This document shows, in pieces, positions 1-10,694 of a DNA stretch of 64,000 nt; position 1 is the stretch's first letter, and each line of letters begins with the position of its first letter. This DNA is from Sphagnum magellanicum (taxonomy: Eukaryota > Streptophyta > Sphagnopsida > Sphagnales > Sphagnaceae): positions 23,136,256 to 23,200,255 of the forward strand of contig CM038910.1 in the NCBI GenBank assembly GCA_021904315.1. Direction: 5' to 3'. A program made the position numbers and the translations under genes. Under the pieces are notes generated by a model. The model saw only the letters and a list, made by a program, of their open reading frames with translations. It had not been told where the DNA came from and searched no databases.

Positions 1-53
1 AGTGAAGCGCATGCACAGAGGGGGGGAAGCAGACCCGTTTCACTCAGCCATGC

Positions 54-267
54 ACCTTGGGTGCACCAGCACCCACACTGATACCTACCATGGTAGAAAC
101 CCCAAAATCCATTTAAAATTGCTTCTAAATATTAGAAATGTCTCATGAGTAGACGAAATCAAGGTCTCTGAGTCCAAATCTAGCATTTGTTGGGCTAAAT
201 ACGGTCACTTAAGAGGCCTCACTAAAAAAGGTGAAGGTACCACTGTGGGTGCTGGTTCATGCTGGCC
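54..267. mobile_element. Small inverted-repeat element, MITE-like, related to the 988-1362 element
   Basis: The left end carries CACCAGCACCCACACTGATACC and the right end, read on the other strand, ACCAGCACCCACAGTGGTACC. The two arms are imperfect inverted repeats about 215 bp apart. The CCAGCACCCAC core is the same as in the terminal repeats of the MITE at 988-1362. I see no convincing target duplication, so the exact ends are uncertain. The interior has no ORF. Confidence 0.4.
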
Positions 268-501
268 TTTTTGTGCAACCTGGAATGCACAGGGAAGGCC
301 AGGGTATATGTATAACCGTTGTGCGATTCTCAAATATCAAAGAACCCCTTTGGACCCTTGACCAGGTGTTCTCAAAAACTATACACCCTTAACTGGGGTT
401 GTAAAACATCAAAGAACCTATCCTAAACCACCAGTTCTTTGCTGGTCTTTCCATGAAACCTGTTGATGCTTTGAAAATTTTCAAAAAGCTCAAAATTTAA
501 G

Positions 502-670
502 GTTGTTTTGATTTTGAAAATTTTGAAAAACCAGGAACCAGAGGTTGTCTTTCATTCTGAAAATTTAAAAAAAAAGGGAGCAAAGGTTGTTTGATTTTGA
601 ATTTTTTTGAAAACCCAGAATTGGAGGTTTTTCAAATTCTGAAAGTCTTTAAAAACCGGAATCAGAGGTT
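502..670. repeat. Degenerate tandem repeat, ~55-60 bp unit
   Basis: About three to four diverged units follow each other, each made of a GGTTGTTTGATTTTGAA-like start, an A/T-rich middle and a CCAGAACCAGA-like end. Similar wording (AACCAGAG, GGTTATCA, GAACCATGG) recurs near 840-960, 23.4-23.8 kb and 46.5-47.2 kb, so this seems to be a dispersed noncoding repeat family. No coding potential is visible. Confidence 0.4.
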
Positions 671-987
671 ATTAATAAAATCAAAGAAATGACACAACAC
701 TAGTGGGTACAAACATTGAGTAGTTACTGAGTTTGGTGGGGTACAATCACCTTCTAGTTGCAGTTAGTAAAAACTGAACAGAAATCTAACCATCCAGGTT
801 AACTTTCTATGCGGGTTATCCAATATCAAACCAAAACTGGGTCTGATTTTCAGAATGGAAACCAGAGTTGAAACTGGAGTTTTATTTTTTGGAGAAGTCA
901 ACCAGATTCCCATTTCCATTTATGTGTGGAACTGGATCCAGAGGTTCTGGTTTAAAATTTAAAGAATCACCAACACTTGTGGGTACT

Positions 988-1362
988 GGCCACAGTGAAC
1001 CAGCACCCACCAGCACACCATCAAGGATGGATGGTAAGTGGTCGGGAAACAGTTATCTGTTGGGTTCCAGTTGCCTAGGTAACCATGGTGGTTAGCTCAG
1101 TGTTTGTTTTTTTACTACCTACCTACTAACAAACCACAAGTTAGTAGGTAGGTAGTAAAAGCAGCCCTCACCTAAGTATAAACCATCTACTTACCTATTA
1201 GTTACCTATTTTCCTACCTATCTACCTGTATTTGAGACCTATTCCTTACAGAATTGGTTATCAAGTGAAATCAAATATTAACTCAGTTGAAGTTCATCCA
1301 CAACTGAGTAACAACGGGCATCCAGTGGACGGTGCGCTGGTGGGTGCTGGTTCACTGTCTCC
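988..1362. mobile_element. MULE-type MITE (non-autonomous Mutator-like element)
   Basis: The ends are inverted repeats: the left arm reads GGCCACAGTGAACCAGCACC and the right arm, on the other strand, GGAGACAGTGAACCAGCACC, and both continue through CCACCAG and CACCAT. The flanks 979-987 (GTGGGTACT) and 1363-1371 (GTGGGTACC) match at 8 of 9 positions. A 9-bp target duplication is the hallmark of Mutator-like elements. There is no transposase ORF in the 375 bp. A related copy lies at 33861-34245, and a single matching arm lies at 51098-51134 at the edge of a decayed MULE. Confidence 0.75.
1111..1159. repeat. Perfect 20-bp inverted repeat (hairpin) inside the MITE
   Basis: TTTACTACCTACCTACTAAC at 1111-1130 is followed by a 9-nt spacer and then by its exact reverse complement at 1140-1159. 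A transcript would fold into a 20-bp stem with a 9-nt loop. The MITE copy near 33.99-34.05 kb keeps the same hairpin with mismatches and a longer loop, so the structure belongs to the element. Confidence 0.85.
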
Positions 1363-1371
1363 GTGGGTACC

Positions 1372-2550
1372 TGCTTGGAAGAATAGGCACTACTAGGTAC
1401 CCAGGAACAAAAAACTACCCAGTAAGTATATTTTCGTGATTGAGGAGCTCGTCCGGTATGTCCCGCAAACTATGAAGATCTGTCTTGGGGGACGAACATT
1501 CTAGACTGCCGTAGCTGAAGGCGCAAGCTACATGAGGGGACACGTGGAAGCACCACGGGTTTCTAGATATCTTGATTCGGCGGCACAGACGGGCCTGGAC
1601 TTGTGGCAATCGCTGGGACGACGAGGACTCAGCAGTGATGCAGCCCAACGGTGCCGGTAATACAAGCCCAGTTCCATTGCCTGGGGGCAGGGTCACGCTT
1701 CTACTGCATGCAGGCACGCAACTCCACCAGTACAGAGAATCTTCGCCGGCGCTCAGTATGTGACCCTGCAAATTAATATTTGATGAAGAAAAATCAAAAC
1801 ACAGCGATATGGCTCAGCAAAATAGTTTTGGCCCAGCGATTTCACAGAGTCTGCTGAGCCTGGTAAAAGGCGCAGCAAAGGGTAACACCAACTGTTGATT
1901 CGCTAGATAGTTTGATTGCTATTAGAAGTTTCAAGTACTTACTCAAATTGTTTTTGCCCCTCGCTAACAGTCAGTTGCACAATGGATCTGTGACCGAGAA
2001 ACACTCCTTACATGCTGCTGGGGAACACTAACTGCTGGATTGTCCTTGCATGCTTGCAGCAGCCCCTCCTTGAACTATGGCTAAAAAAGGAAGGAGGGAA
2101 GGAAGGACACGCAGCTTCAGTCCCTCTTGGCCTACTCCTTCTCCAGTTGCATGTCTTGGACTACCTTGGTCCTTTCTACACAAATTACTTTAATTTTACT
2201 TTTTTGAGGAAATTTCAAAAAGAAAAATTTCTCAAATTTAATACATTTTTCTGGAGGAAAATGAAGAAGCTTTTGAAACCTTCAAGAAAATTTTATTTTT
2301 TGAAATGGAATCTTCAAAATTAATAAATTTTCTGGCAGACATGTGGATGTGCAGAAGCTGCACTTGTTACTATGATACTTTCCAGGAGATGACGACCAGT
2401 ACCAGCAAGTATTTATTTTTTGTGGCACCTCAAAAAAATTTAAATATATATTCAACATCCTCTTATGGATAATCAGCATTTCAGCTCATTATATTTACAA
2501 ATTTCCTGTTTTTAAAAAAATAAATTAAAATTTAAAATAGTTGTTAAATT
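1372..2550. other. Intergenic stretch, GC-richer island at 1.43-1.78 kb, no recognised gene
   Basis: Positions 1430-1780 are clearly richer in G+C than the surroundings, but the ORFs on either strand resemble no family I know. The 20-mer GCTCAGTATGTGACCCTGCA at 1751-1770 recurs exactly at 6851-6870 in another GC-richer island. The remainder is AT-rich without visible function. Confidence 0.3.
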
Positions 2551-2554
2551 TTAA

Positions 2555-2790
2555 CCTTCATATTAGCTATTTAGCTATAAACAAAATATGAAGGTAAATT
2601 TTTTTAATACCCTTCTATATTTTTTGGCTACGTGCTGGAACTTCATGTAGAAAACATGATGATTTTTTAACAATTATAGTTTATCCATTAGGTAGCAAAA
2701 TATAGAAGGATGCTTAGAACTTTGTACTTAAACATTTTTGTATAGCCAAGTTTGGCTACTGTACTGTCTTCCAGATGGAGGTACATCACA
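2555..2790. repeat. Two copies of the TAGCCAAATTTGGCTA dispersed repeat, facing each other
   Basis: The + strand copy (about 2555-2655) has a TTAGCTATTTAGCTA core and ends CTTCTATATTTTTTGGCTACGTGCTGGAAC-like. The second copy (about 2690-2790) is on the - strand, with core AGCCAAACTTGGCTA and end CATCCTTCTATATTTTGCTACC. Other copies lie at 5.78, 6.09, 7.38, 36.1 and 49.86 kb. Confidence 0.55.
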
Positions 2791-2799
2791 AAGTTGAGA

Positions 2800-5775
2800 A
2801 GGAAAGACAAAACAAAACTGGAAACATGTAAACCAGAATGAGTTTTCAAATTGAAATTACCTATTTTGAGGAAAGAAGAAACCTCCTCATAAATAATAAG
2901 CAGGGGATTCATCATCCAGAATGACTCACAAACATGAAATTCAATGTGCAAAACTATTATCATATAAGAAAAACTATTACTATGTGAAAACGTGCACTTG
3001 ATGAAATGATGCACTGGTTTCAGCCAAAGACAAATTGTGTGCACCATTGGAGGATAAGCTTTGGGAACAGCAAAAGCAATATTTTTGCATAATAGTCTGT
3101 ATTTTCCTGATACCATATATTATTATATACATATCACTAGTTGGCTTGAGGGTGGGAATATACAACTATAATGTTCGTAACAACTGACTTGACATCATAT
3201 TGAATCGTCACCATCATATGTAATCGTCTGCACTATTTTTCCAGGTAGCTGCATTGGCCAATTACTTAAGGGATGTGTTGTTGGCCAGGAAATTCCTATT
3301 TATCAAAACCAGTGGTAGTTCATGCTTTTTCAATTTCTTCAATGTCATAAAGGTTGCAAATTTTTCGTAGAAAAATAGGTTTAACACTTAATGACACAAA
3401 AATTTCCAAGTTGTTCTTTAACAACATTTCACAATTTAATTGCAAAAAGTCACCGTAGAGAAAATCACTGGTATCAAAGTTTTTCATTTCTCAAAGCAAG
3501 GAATTCCCCATCAGACAACAATTACCACATCTAATTAAGACCTTTAAGCCTTGAAGGCTTGTCTTTTAGCTCTGAAGGATTCCATGTTGTCAAATTACTG
3601 CAGAGGAGGAGGATCATAGTCAGCAGGTTTTTTTGGGGGCAAATTTTCACATTGTAGCAACAAGAAAAAAATCTTGGAAATTATTTTTAGTGCAAATTGG
3701 AAAAAAATTGCTAGAATTTTGGTCCAGTGTTTTTTCTCTAGCCAAATTTCTCCACTTTTTGAAAAAGAAATTAAGAAATTTTTGGAATTTTTTTTTTCCT
3801 AGTGTAAATTCAACTATAATTTCCTTTTTGGGGTTAAATTTCACCAAATTTTCGATCTGTAAAAAAGAATAAAAAACACTGCTCAATTCATTGTCTTAGG
3901 ATGAATTTAGATCTACCCCTACATTCCTCTAGCTGCACAATAGCCTATAGTGGTGAACAACCGTCTTAAGTCAACTACAGTTACTCCAGAACTTGATACC
4001 AATGTTGGAGCACGTCACTTTTGGTAGAAAAATTGTCCAAGAGATTCCACTGTAAATGAAATTTTAACCCCGCAATGTCACTAGGTATTAAAGAGTCCCA
4101 AAGGTGTACTGTGAACTAGCATATTTTTCATTAATCATCACGGCATTGGGGATGTGAGGGCCAGAGGTTTCTTTTCTGGTCAATTTTTGTTACTTTTTGA
4201 CAAAGAAATTGGGAAATTTTTACTTTTCTCATGTAAATTCAACTAATTTTACAAAAAAATTTGTTAAACTTTGGGAAGATTTTGATATGAAAAAAATGAA
4301 GAAAAAAACACTGGTGAGGACCATTTTTTTTAAACAAGCTGCGACCTAACTTTTGATAACCAATCATTAACCATTGGGAATGGGAGTTGCAAATTGTGAC
4401 CAAAGTCTAAACCAGGTTGATGTATGTGACTCAACATTTTGATTAATTAAACCCTTAAACATCTGATAACCCAGATCTGGAATCTTTTGGAATTTAGATG
4501 GGTGTGTTGCCTCCGTGAGTGTCAGATTCCAAAATATCTAATACTTGTTTTGATTTTATGAAGTTTTTTGAGTGCTCTCAGATGGTCTGCTGACCAGGCA
4601 TTGCCATGTGGGAGTTAATCATCAAATACAAGCCCAAATCACACTTCCAATTGGTGTTCACACGGCTGTTTGTGCTCAACAGTGCACCCAGGAGAGTGGT
4701 GGGTAGAAGGGGCTAACCCTAGAAATGAGTTTGAGAGCTTCGGTGTAGAGGCTACCTTGGGTTTCCTTCGAACTTGCAACTGACCATAGTTGCTCAAAGT
4801 CAAATTCTCATTCTGAAAGTTGTTATGTTCCATTCATATTCGAAGATTACATTTTGGCCTGAAATGTGTTTTTATGAGTGTGTAACTTGGTCATTGTGAG
4901 TGCCATATTATGGTGTATTTGAGTATCATGTCTAAGACCTGATTTTACAAGTGAAAATTGACATCTAGCCTTGGTCTGCATCTACTCGACATTATCAGCT
5001 CAATCTGGCTTTACTATCTCATCATCCCATGCACTTGAACTTGGCAAACAATTGTGAGAAAAACTTACAAGAAACTTTGAACCCAACTGCTGATGTTGTG
5101 ATTGGGTTTGTGAGTAAGTAGATTGGGCTAGATTTCTTACTAAGGCCAAACCAGTGGGCTGGGCTTATGAGCTGCTAGCCAACTATTAAGACCTACCTCG
5201 GCCTCCCCCCCACTCCCAAACTTTCATTGAACTGCTGGCCTTGGCATGTTCACAGGATCTGCACCACTACGTCCAATAAGGCACATTAAGGGTCCAAATT
5301 AGTGGGCACATGCGCATCAACAACTTGGGAATAGAAAAATAATTAGTTCCCCTGTACGCCAGCAATGCACTCGCTGGTTGCTCAGACGAACAGAATTGCA
5401 CTTGCCACATTACCTGGTGGGAGCCAGCAGCCATTTGTACAAATCAAGTTCTTGTGCAGATACCATTCCAATTCTGAAACCCCGTTTGTGGAGATCATGC
5501 AAAACAAGAATTTAATATTCATTAAAATGAGTGCAAATGGTGGCGACAAAAAACACAGGAAAAATCTCAGCAACAAGCCAGCATAATTAAGCCATAATTA
5601 TGTAATTAGCACACCTTGAGACACTCTGGCCCAGCTAATTAGCTACCAAAAAATTGTCTAATTAGCTGGAATCCCATCAGGTAGTGTACTTAAGGATTGT
5701 ACAATAATGCTTAGTGTATATAGTTGTGTGTATAGTCAGTCGTGCTAGAGGCTGTCAGGGTGAATGTTTATTTAA
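2800..5775. other. AT-rich intergenic DNA with dispersed repeat fragments
   Basis: No gene is supported. Two diverged copies of a second repeat family lie at about 3719-3890 and 4178-4320. They share a TTTTGACAAAGAAATTGGGAAA-like block, then a GTAAATTCAACTAAT-like block, and end in an AAAAAACACTG-like block. A third copy is at 8144-8275. The 142-codon open frame on the - strand (2688-3116) overlaps the dispersed repeat at its 3' end and is not convincing as a gene. Confidence 0.35.
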
Positions 5776-5892
5776 GGAATTCTGTGGCGATCATCCCTGG
5801 GAAGCTTTAGCCAAATCTGGCTACAAACCAATAAAAATACAAAAAATTAATGAATCCTTTTATATTTCTGGCTACTTACTGGAAACTCCAGC
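5776..5892 (+). repeat. TAGCCAAATTTGGCTA-family dispersed repeat
   Basis: Core TTTAGCCAAATCTGGCTAC, then an A-rich middle, then ATCCTTTTATATTTCTGGCTAC and TACTGGAAAC. It aligns along its length with the copies at 7378-7500 and 49860-49995. Confidence 0.6.
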
Positions 5893-6091
5893 AGCTTTCT
5901 TGCCTCTCAATCGAATCCCAGGGCAAAATTTAGAATAACTAATTTAGTTTTTTCTTAGGATTTTCTTCAACAAAAGAGAAGGACCTAAAGTATGAGTGCT
6001 TTTTTGGCTAAATTTTGCCAGTAAAAAATAGACTGATTGAGGTAAGGATGTCCACAGGGGTGGGTAGCAATGTGGTTTTTGTCAATTTTGT

Positions 6092-6196
6092 GATGTAGCC
6101 AAAGTGGAATCATCATAGGAAGGCTAATACAAGCTAAATATGAAAGTAATATTAAAAAACATCTTCCTATATTTTTAGCTACCTACTTAAACCATA
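6092..6196 (+). repeat. TAGCCAAATTTGGCTA-family dispersed repeat, diverged
   Basis: It begins TGATGTAGCCAAAGTGGAAT, has a decayed palindrome (AGGCTAATACAAGCTA), and ends CATCTTCCTATATTTTTAGCTACCTACTT. Order and spacing match the other copies. Confidence 0.5.
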
Positions 6197-6339
6197 TAGA
6201 GAGATTGAGAAAATTTTCATAAATTTTGGTCAAATTATGGCTCTTGAAAAGCTCAAAAATTACTCAGTTTTAGCACTTAAAAAAATTTAGTTTCTCTACA
6301 TAGCCAGCAAAAAGAAGGCTGGTGGGTAGCGGGCCTACA

Positions 6340-6660
6340 GGTCCGTCTCTCTCTCTCTCGGTCGGCACTGACCACCACCTAGACAAACGCTGGACGGAAC
6401 CGGTTCTGTAAATGTAGAGTAACGGCAACTAGAGAGAAGGCGAACCACAAGGCACCCAACGACAACACCCCACAGCAAACTGGGGTGGGCCCGGGAGTTC
6501 TCGCCTTCCTAGAAGCCACGTGTCGGCGTCATGCGCTGGTTGCTTGTTGTGGCTCCACAGTGAGAGAAAAAAGGTTACCGGCAAAAGACTGCGTTGAAAA
6601 CACGCACGGCACGCCTCGTTGGCTGCGCCATATATACTTTCCGAATCCGGTCAAGTGCTT
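6340..6660 (+). promoter_or_regulatory. Promoter-like island: G-box and TATA box
   Basis: A (TC)n tract at 6344-6358 precedes a GC-richer block. A G-box/ABRE-like CCACGTGTCGGC lies near 6517, and a TATA-like CCATATATAC near 6629, roughly 110 bp downstream, followed by purine-rich sequence. This is the usual layout of a plant core promoter reading rightward. No recognised ORF starts just downstream. It might serve a noncoding transcript, a lost gene, or a distant leader of the NAC gene 4 kb away. Motif evidence only. Confidence 0.35.
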
Positions 6661-8380
6661 TTTGAGACCTCAGGGGAAGAGAGGGAAAAAAGAAAACCCA
6701 CCCCCAAGCTAGGTTGCTAGATCCCGTTACATCAGCTCTTGCTTTCCACCTCCTCGCCGCTGTACAATTTGCCCTTCAGATTAATCAACGTGAATTCTCA
6801 TTTGCAGCAGGGAAGGTTTTCAGGTTTACTGGTATACTCAGAGCACCTGGGCTCAGTATGTGACCCTGCACTAGAAATCTTGGATGAGGTACAGAAGATG
6901 CCTGTGACCCTGAAAATATGCACAAGCTTCAGAGCCTTGGAGGAGCCCTAGAGAGTCTAATGAACACAGCGAAATTGTATTTTTTTGACTGCTCCTTGTT
7001 TCTGATTTGGGTAGATTTGCTTCAAGTGGGTTGCTCGATGGTAGCACTTTCCCACATATTTGCAGCGCCCATTTCAGTTTTGTGGGTGTGGTTGGAGAAA
7101 AGTAACTGAAAATTGGATGTGAGAAATATCTTTCCACTGAGCACCACTAGAGATGCTGTTACTACCAAACCCAAAATTATAGGTAGCTTTTCAGGACTCT
7201 TGCCCACACAGGTCTGTTGTGGGCGGTTCCCATGCTCTTGGGTCCTGAGGCTGTGCGTTTCATCTTGCAATGGATTTGTTCATTTGGGCCAAAAAAAAAA
7301 GTAATTCTTATAAATAATTTACATATTTGATAATGAAAACCCTTGACCACAACAATGAGGGGTTCTTTTTCCCTTATTTTGTGATATAGCAAACTTGGTG
7401 ATCATTCACAAGAAGATTTAGCCAAACTTGGCTATAGTCAAGATATTAAAGAAAAAAAATTAAGAATCCTTTCATATTTTGGATACTTTCTAGAACCTGG
7501 TGAAAGAATCTAACAATTCACCCACCCCACCCAGTAAGAAGACACACTGTAATGGCAAAGTGTCATCGATCACTTTGAACTAATTACTTGCAAGTAACTG
7601 GTTAGAAGGAGAAGTGCCAAGATTTGGACAACGAGGGTTAGGAGAAGAAAAGGAGAAGGACAAAGTTTATCTGGAGCCAGCTAAGGTGAAGAGTAAAAGT
7701 GTAGACTTTGGATTCAGGTGAAAGTGCCCAGAAAACCAAAAAAAAACAAAAGTCCTCCAAAAATCATCACCAGTCCTCCTCCCCACTTGTATGGATGAGC
7801 ATAAACTAAGCTATTAATAAAGTAGGTAGGAGAAGTTACCTGCTGCAACTGGACTAGGGTACGGAGAAAACGAGTGAACTAATTTTGTTTCACCACCAGC
7901 CAGCTTTCCCGAAAGTCATCCAAGGGAAAAGGGGGGATCAAAAGAAGTTAAAAAGTCTTAGAAAAATTGGTGAGGGGCCAATCAATGTGGCTCCTTCAGA
8001 GGGGGGTCAGAAAAAACAAAAGAAGTTAATAATAAAAAGGGATGAAAGGCCGGCTGGAAATACAAATGGCTTCTTGTAGAAGCAAACCTGCAATTACCAG
8101 GGAAAGTGGGGCCAGCCGAGGGGAGGGGAGGGGATGGATCAGTGTTATTTTTCCTGGCGAAGTCGCCATTTTTTCACAAAGAAATTGGGGGAAAGAAAAT
8201 TTTGTGTAAATTCGACTAATTTTGCTCATTGTTTGTTAGTTAAAATTATGACCCAAAAAAAAAGCACAGGTATGCATCCGGGGCCAAAACTATGTGAGAA
8301 AAAAAAAACCATTCTAGCTTTTCATCGTGTTTGCTTTCGGGGCAGCTGCTGCAGTGCTGGTCTGCTTTTTGGGCAGTAGG
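6661..8380. other. Intergenic or possible transcribed leader; repeat copies at 7.38 and 8.14 kb
   Basis: No ORF is recognised. A TAGCCAAATTTGGCTA-family copy is at 7378-7500 and a diverged GACAAAGAAATTGGGG-family copy at 8144-8275. The block 6661-7300 is less AT-rich than typical spacer and may be transcribed from the promoter-like island, but nothing proves it. Confidence 0.3.
7378..7500 (+). repeat. TAGCCAAATTTGGCTA-family dispersed repeat
   Basis: Starts TGTGATATAGCAAACTTGG, core TTTAGCCAAACTTGGCTATA, then a long A-rich part, AATCCTTTCATATTTTGGATAC and CTAGAACC. It aligns with the 49.86 kb copy over its full length. Confidence 0.6.
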
Positions 8381-8399
8381 GCCACTTTTTTTTTCGTTC

Positions 8400-10694
8400 T
8401 AGTGCATTGGCAGAGCTAGCGATGTAGTCTTTTATAAGGCACGCAGTTCATGATGACCCGCCCTTCTTCGACTTCACGTCCTCCAAGTTTCCTTGCCTGT
8501 CTGCCTGGTTGCCAAGAGCTAGCTGCTTTCATCACTCCGTTGCTTGCTTGCTGAAGCCACCCATTCCCATCACGTCTGCACTAAAAACACAAGCATTTGA
8601 GAGAAGATCCGCGAGATATCAGGCGTGCCGTGCAGCACCGATCTGCCGCTACGACGGTCAGACTTGGTTGTTTCTGCGGGACATTGATCCACCAGTCCAT
8701 CTAGTAACAATTGGTGAGCCACTGATTCACATCTCATACAACTCTACCAGTCTCGGCAAGGCCAAGGTCTTGCTTTTCTGTCTCTGTTTTAATCCGTCTT
8801 CAAGTCGTGTTTGAGGCTATTTCCCTTCGCTTTGCAGCTCAGCGACCCACCTTCGTATGTGAACGCTGTGTTTGTTGTTGTTGCGGCAGCCTAGCTTGAT
8901 GATCTAGTAGATCATACTCTTGCTCCTGTTTCTGCTACGGTTGCTTCATGTGCAGTGGTTACCATTTGGTGTAGTTTTCTTTTGTGAGTTCTTCCTGATC
9001 TTTGTGTCTTCGTTCAGTGATCCACTTGTGTACTCGTACCTTGTCGCTTTCTTGCAGTAGCTAGCTAGCTCCTTACCATCTGCCGTATTCGTGAATAACT
9101 AGAGAAAACGAGAGCGTTGTTCTTCAGGTGTTGAATACATGGATTTCACGGAGTAGCCATTTTTTTGTTTTTGTTCGACCGTTGCTGACCAGATTACTCA
9201 TCAATCTAGAATCGACTTTTAGTGGGAAGCTTTGACTGCATGACTTCCGAATCGGAGCTGCAAATTGTGAATCAATCTTTGTGTTCTCTAGTCTCTTTGC
9301 AGGCATGCGATTTAATGTATGAGGCTGTTCAGTGAGCGCAGTGAACCATATTCTGTTTGCTCTCCTGATAACGATTCTGGTGGCTGCTTCAGTTTTCTTC
9401 TCTCTAGCTAGCTGTGTCCCTTCCGCTCCGCCTAGCTAGCTTCACTCTTGGAAGATCGACCCTGCTTTGAAAGTCCTTATGTACAGCTTCTCTTATCGTC
9501 GCTGCAGTTTCACTGTCCGTCCTTTGTCTTCGGTTTCGTGAAAATTATTTCGCTATTGAGCAAAGTAAAGCTAGATGTACCACCTTGTGAAGTTCATCAT
9601 TTTCAAAGCCAAAATGCAAGAGAAGACGTTTTTGTGTGTCCGTGCAGAGTAACCGGGATTCAGACTTTGTTCCACACTTGGTGCAGTGGAGCATCTGGAA
9701 AGAAAAGGTTTGTGACAACATCTGACCACGATTTTCTTGAAGTGTGTCTCTAGATCTGTCTAGACTGATCTCTATGCGCACCGAAGACCATGGAAAGATT
9801 CAACTATGCTGTTGATATTTATATTGAACTGTAGACGCTTTCCTAATCAAAACCTACTTAGAGAAACTGCCTAATAAACTGTAGAATCTGAGCAATCCTT
9901 ATCTCGATCTAGTGGCTAAGTCTTGCCTCAAGAATCAGAGTCAAGGATCTGATCATCAGCAGCATCACATCAGGCAGTGCTCAATCAGGAGAACAGCAGA
10001 GCCACAGCTTCTTCTTAGAATTATCTAGCGCCTGGCAGCCGTGTCTTCTTCAAAACACCACGGATATTTGTTGAAGTGATAGGTGGCATTCTGCATCCTC
10101 TTAGGTTTGTGCCATATACGTAACCCGCGTCTTCTGATCATAGTGTTTCTAGTCCGTTCCTCAGGAACACGAAAGGATCGCAATGGGACACACACAACTA
10201 GAGATTCTTGCATTCTGTACGGTTAATCAGGAATTAGCAGCTGTATAGAAAGCTTTGATTTTGATTGCTGATGAATATTGCTCCGGATATTGCGTTGCTG
10301 ATCAGTGCTCGCGGCATACACTGATTGCTATGAACATGGTACTACTGCATGACATGCCCAAAATGGCACGAAAGCCACCAAAGTCTATCTAGACGCCAAA
10401 CTTTCTGCTGCACTTGAGAAGTCCAAGATTCTGATCAACATAGTTTGTCCACCCCACATCCAGTTGCTTGTGCGGTGCAACTACCATGTAATATATAATA
10501 CTCAACAATGAGTCAGCTTCACAGACGATCCGTTTCTAGCGCAGCAGCACTGGCAGGTTCACCGCGGTGCCCAACACAAAGAAGACGGTGGGGGGCGGAA
10601 ATGGGTTGATGATGATGATCCCTTGCTGACATGACCTGTTGTGGATGTGGTGACTGCAGCGCTGACAGTATAGCTGCTGCTGCAAGAAAGCAAA
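8400..10694 (+). promoter_or_regulatory. Probable promoter and long 5' leader of the NAC gene
   Basis: A TATA-like TTTATAAGG lies near 8431, followed from about 8460 by CT-rich, GC-richer sequence free of the AT-rich repeats found elsewhere. This composition continues to the NAC start codon at 10695, consistent with a long, possibly intron-containing, leader. A short (TAGC)n run is at 9059-9071. Short ORFs here, such as 8509-8814, resemble nothing known. Transcript ends cannot be placed from sequence. Confidence 0.35.

Noticed and set aside
2688..3116. 142-codon - strand ORF, with HTICLW-like text reminiscent of FAR1/MULE HxLCxWH
   Set aside because: Only one short motif-like patch, and its 3' third lies in a dispersed repeat. 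Not enough for a transposase call.
8509..8814. 101-codon + strand ORF upstream of the NAC gene
   Set aside because: No recognisable domain; better explained as leader sequence.
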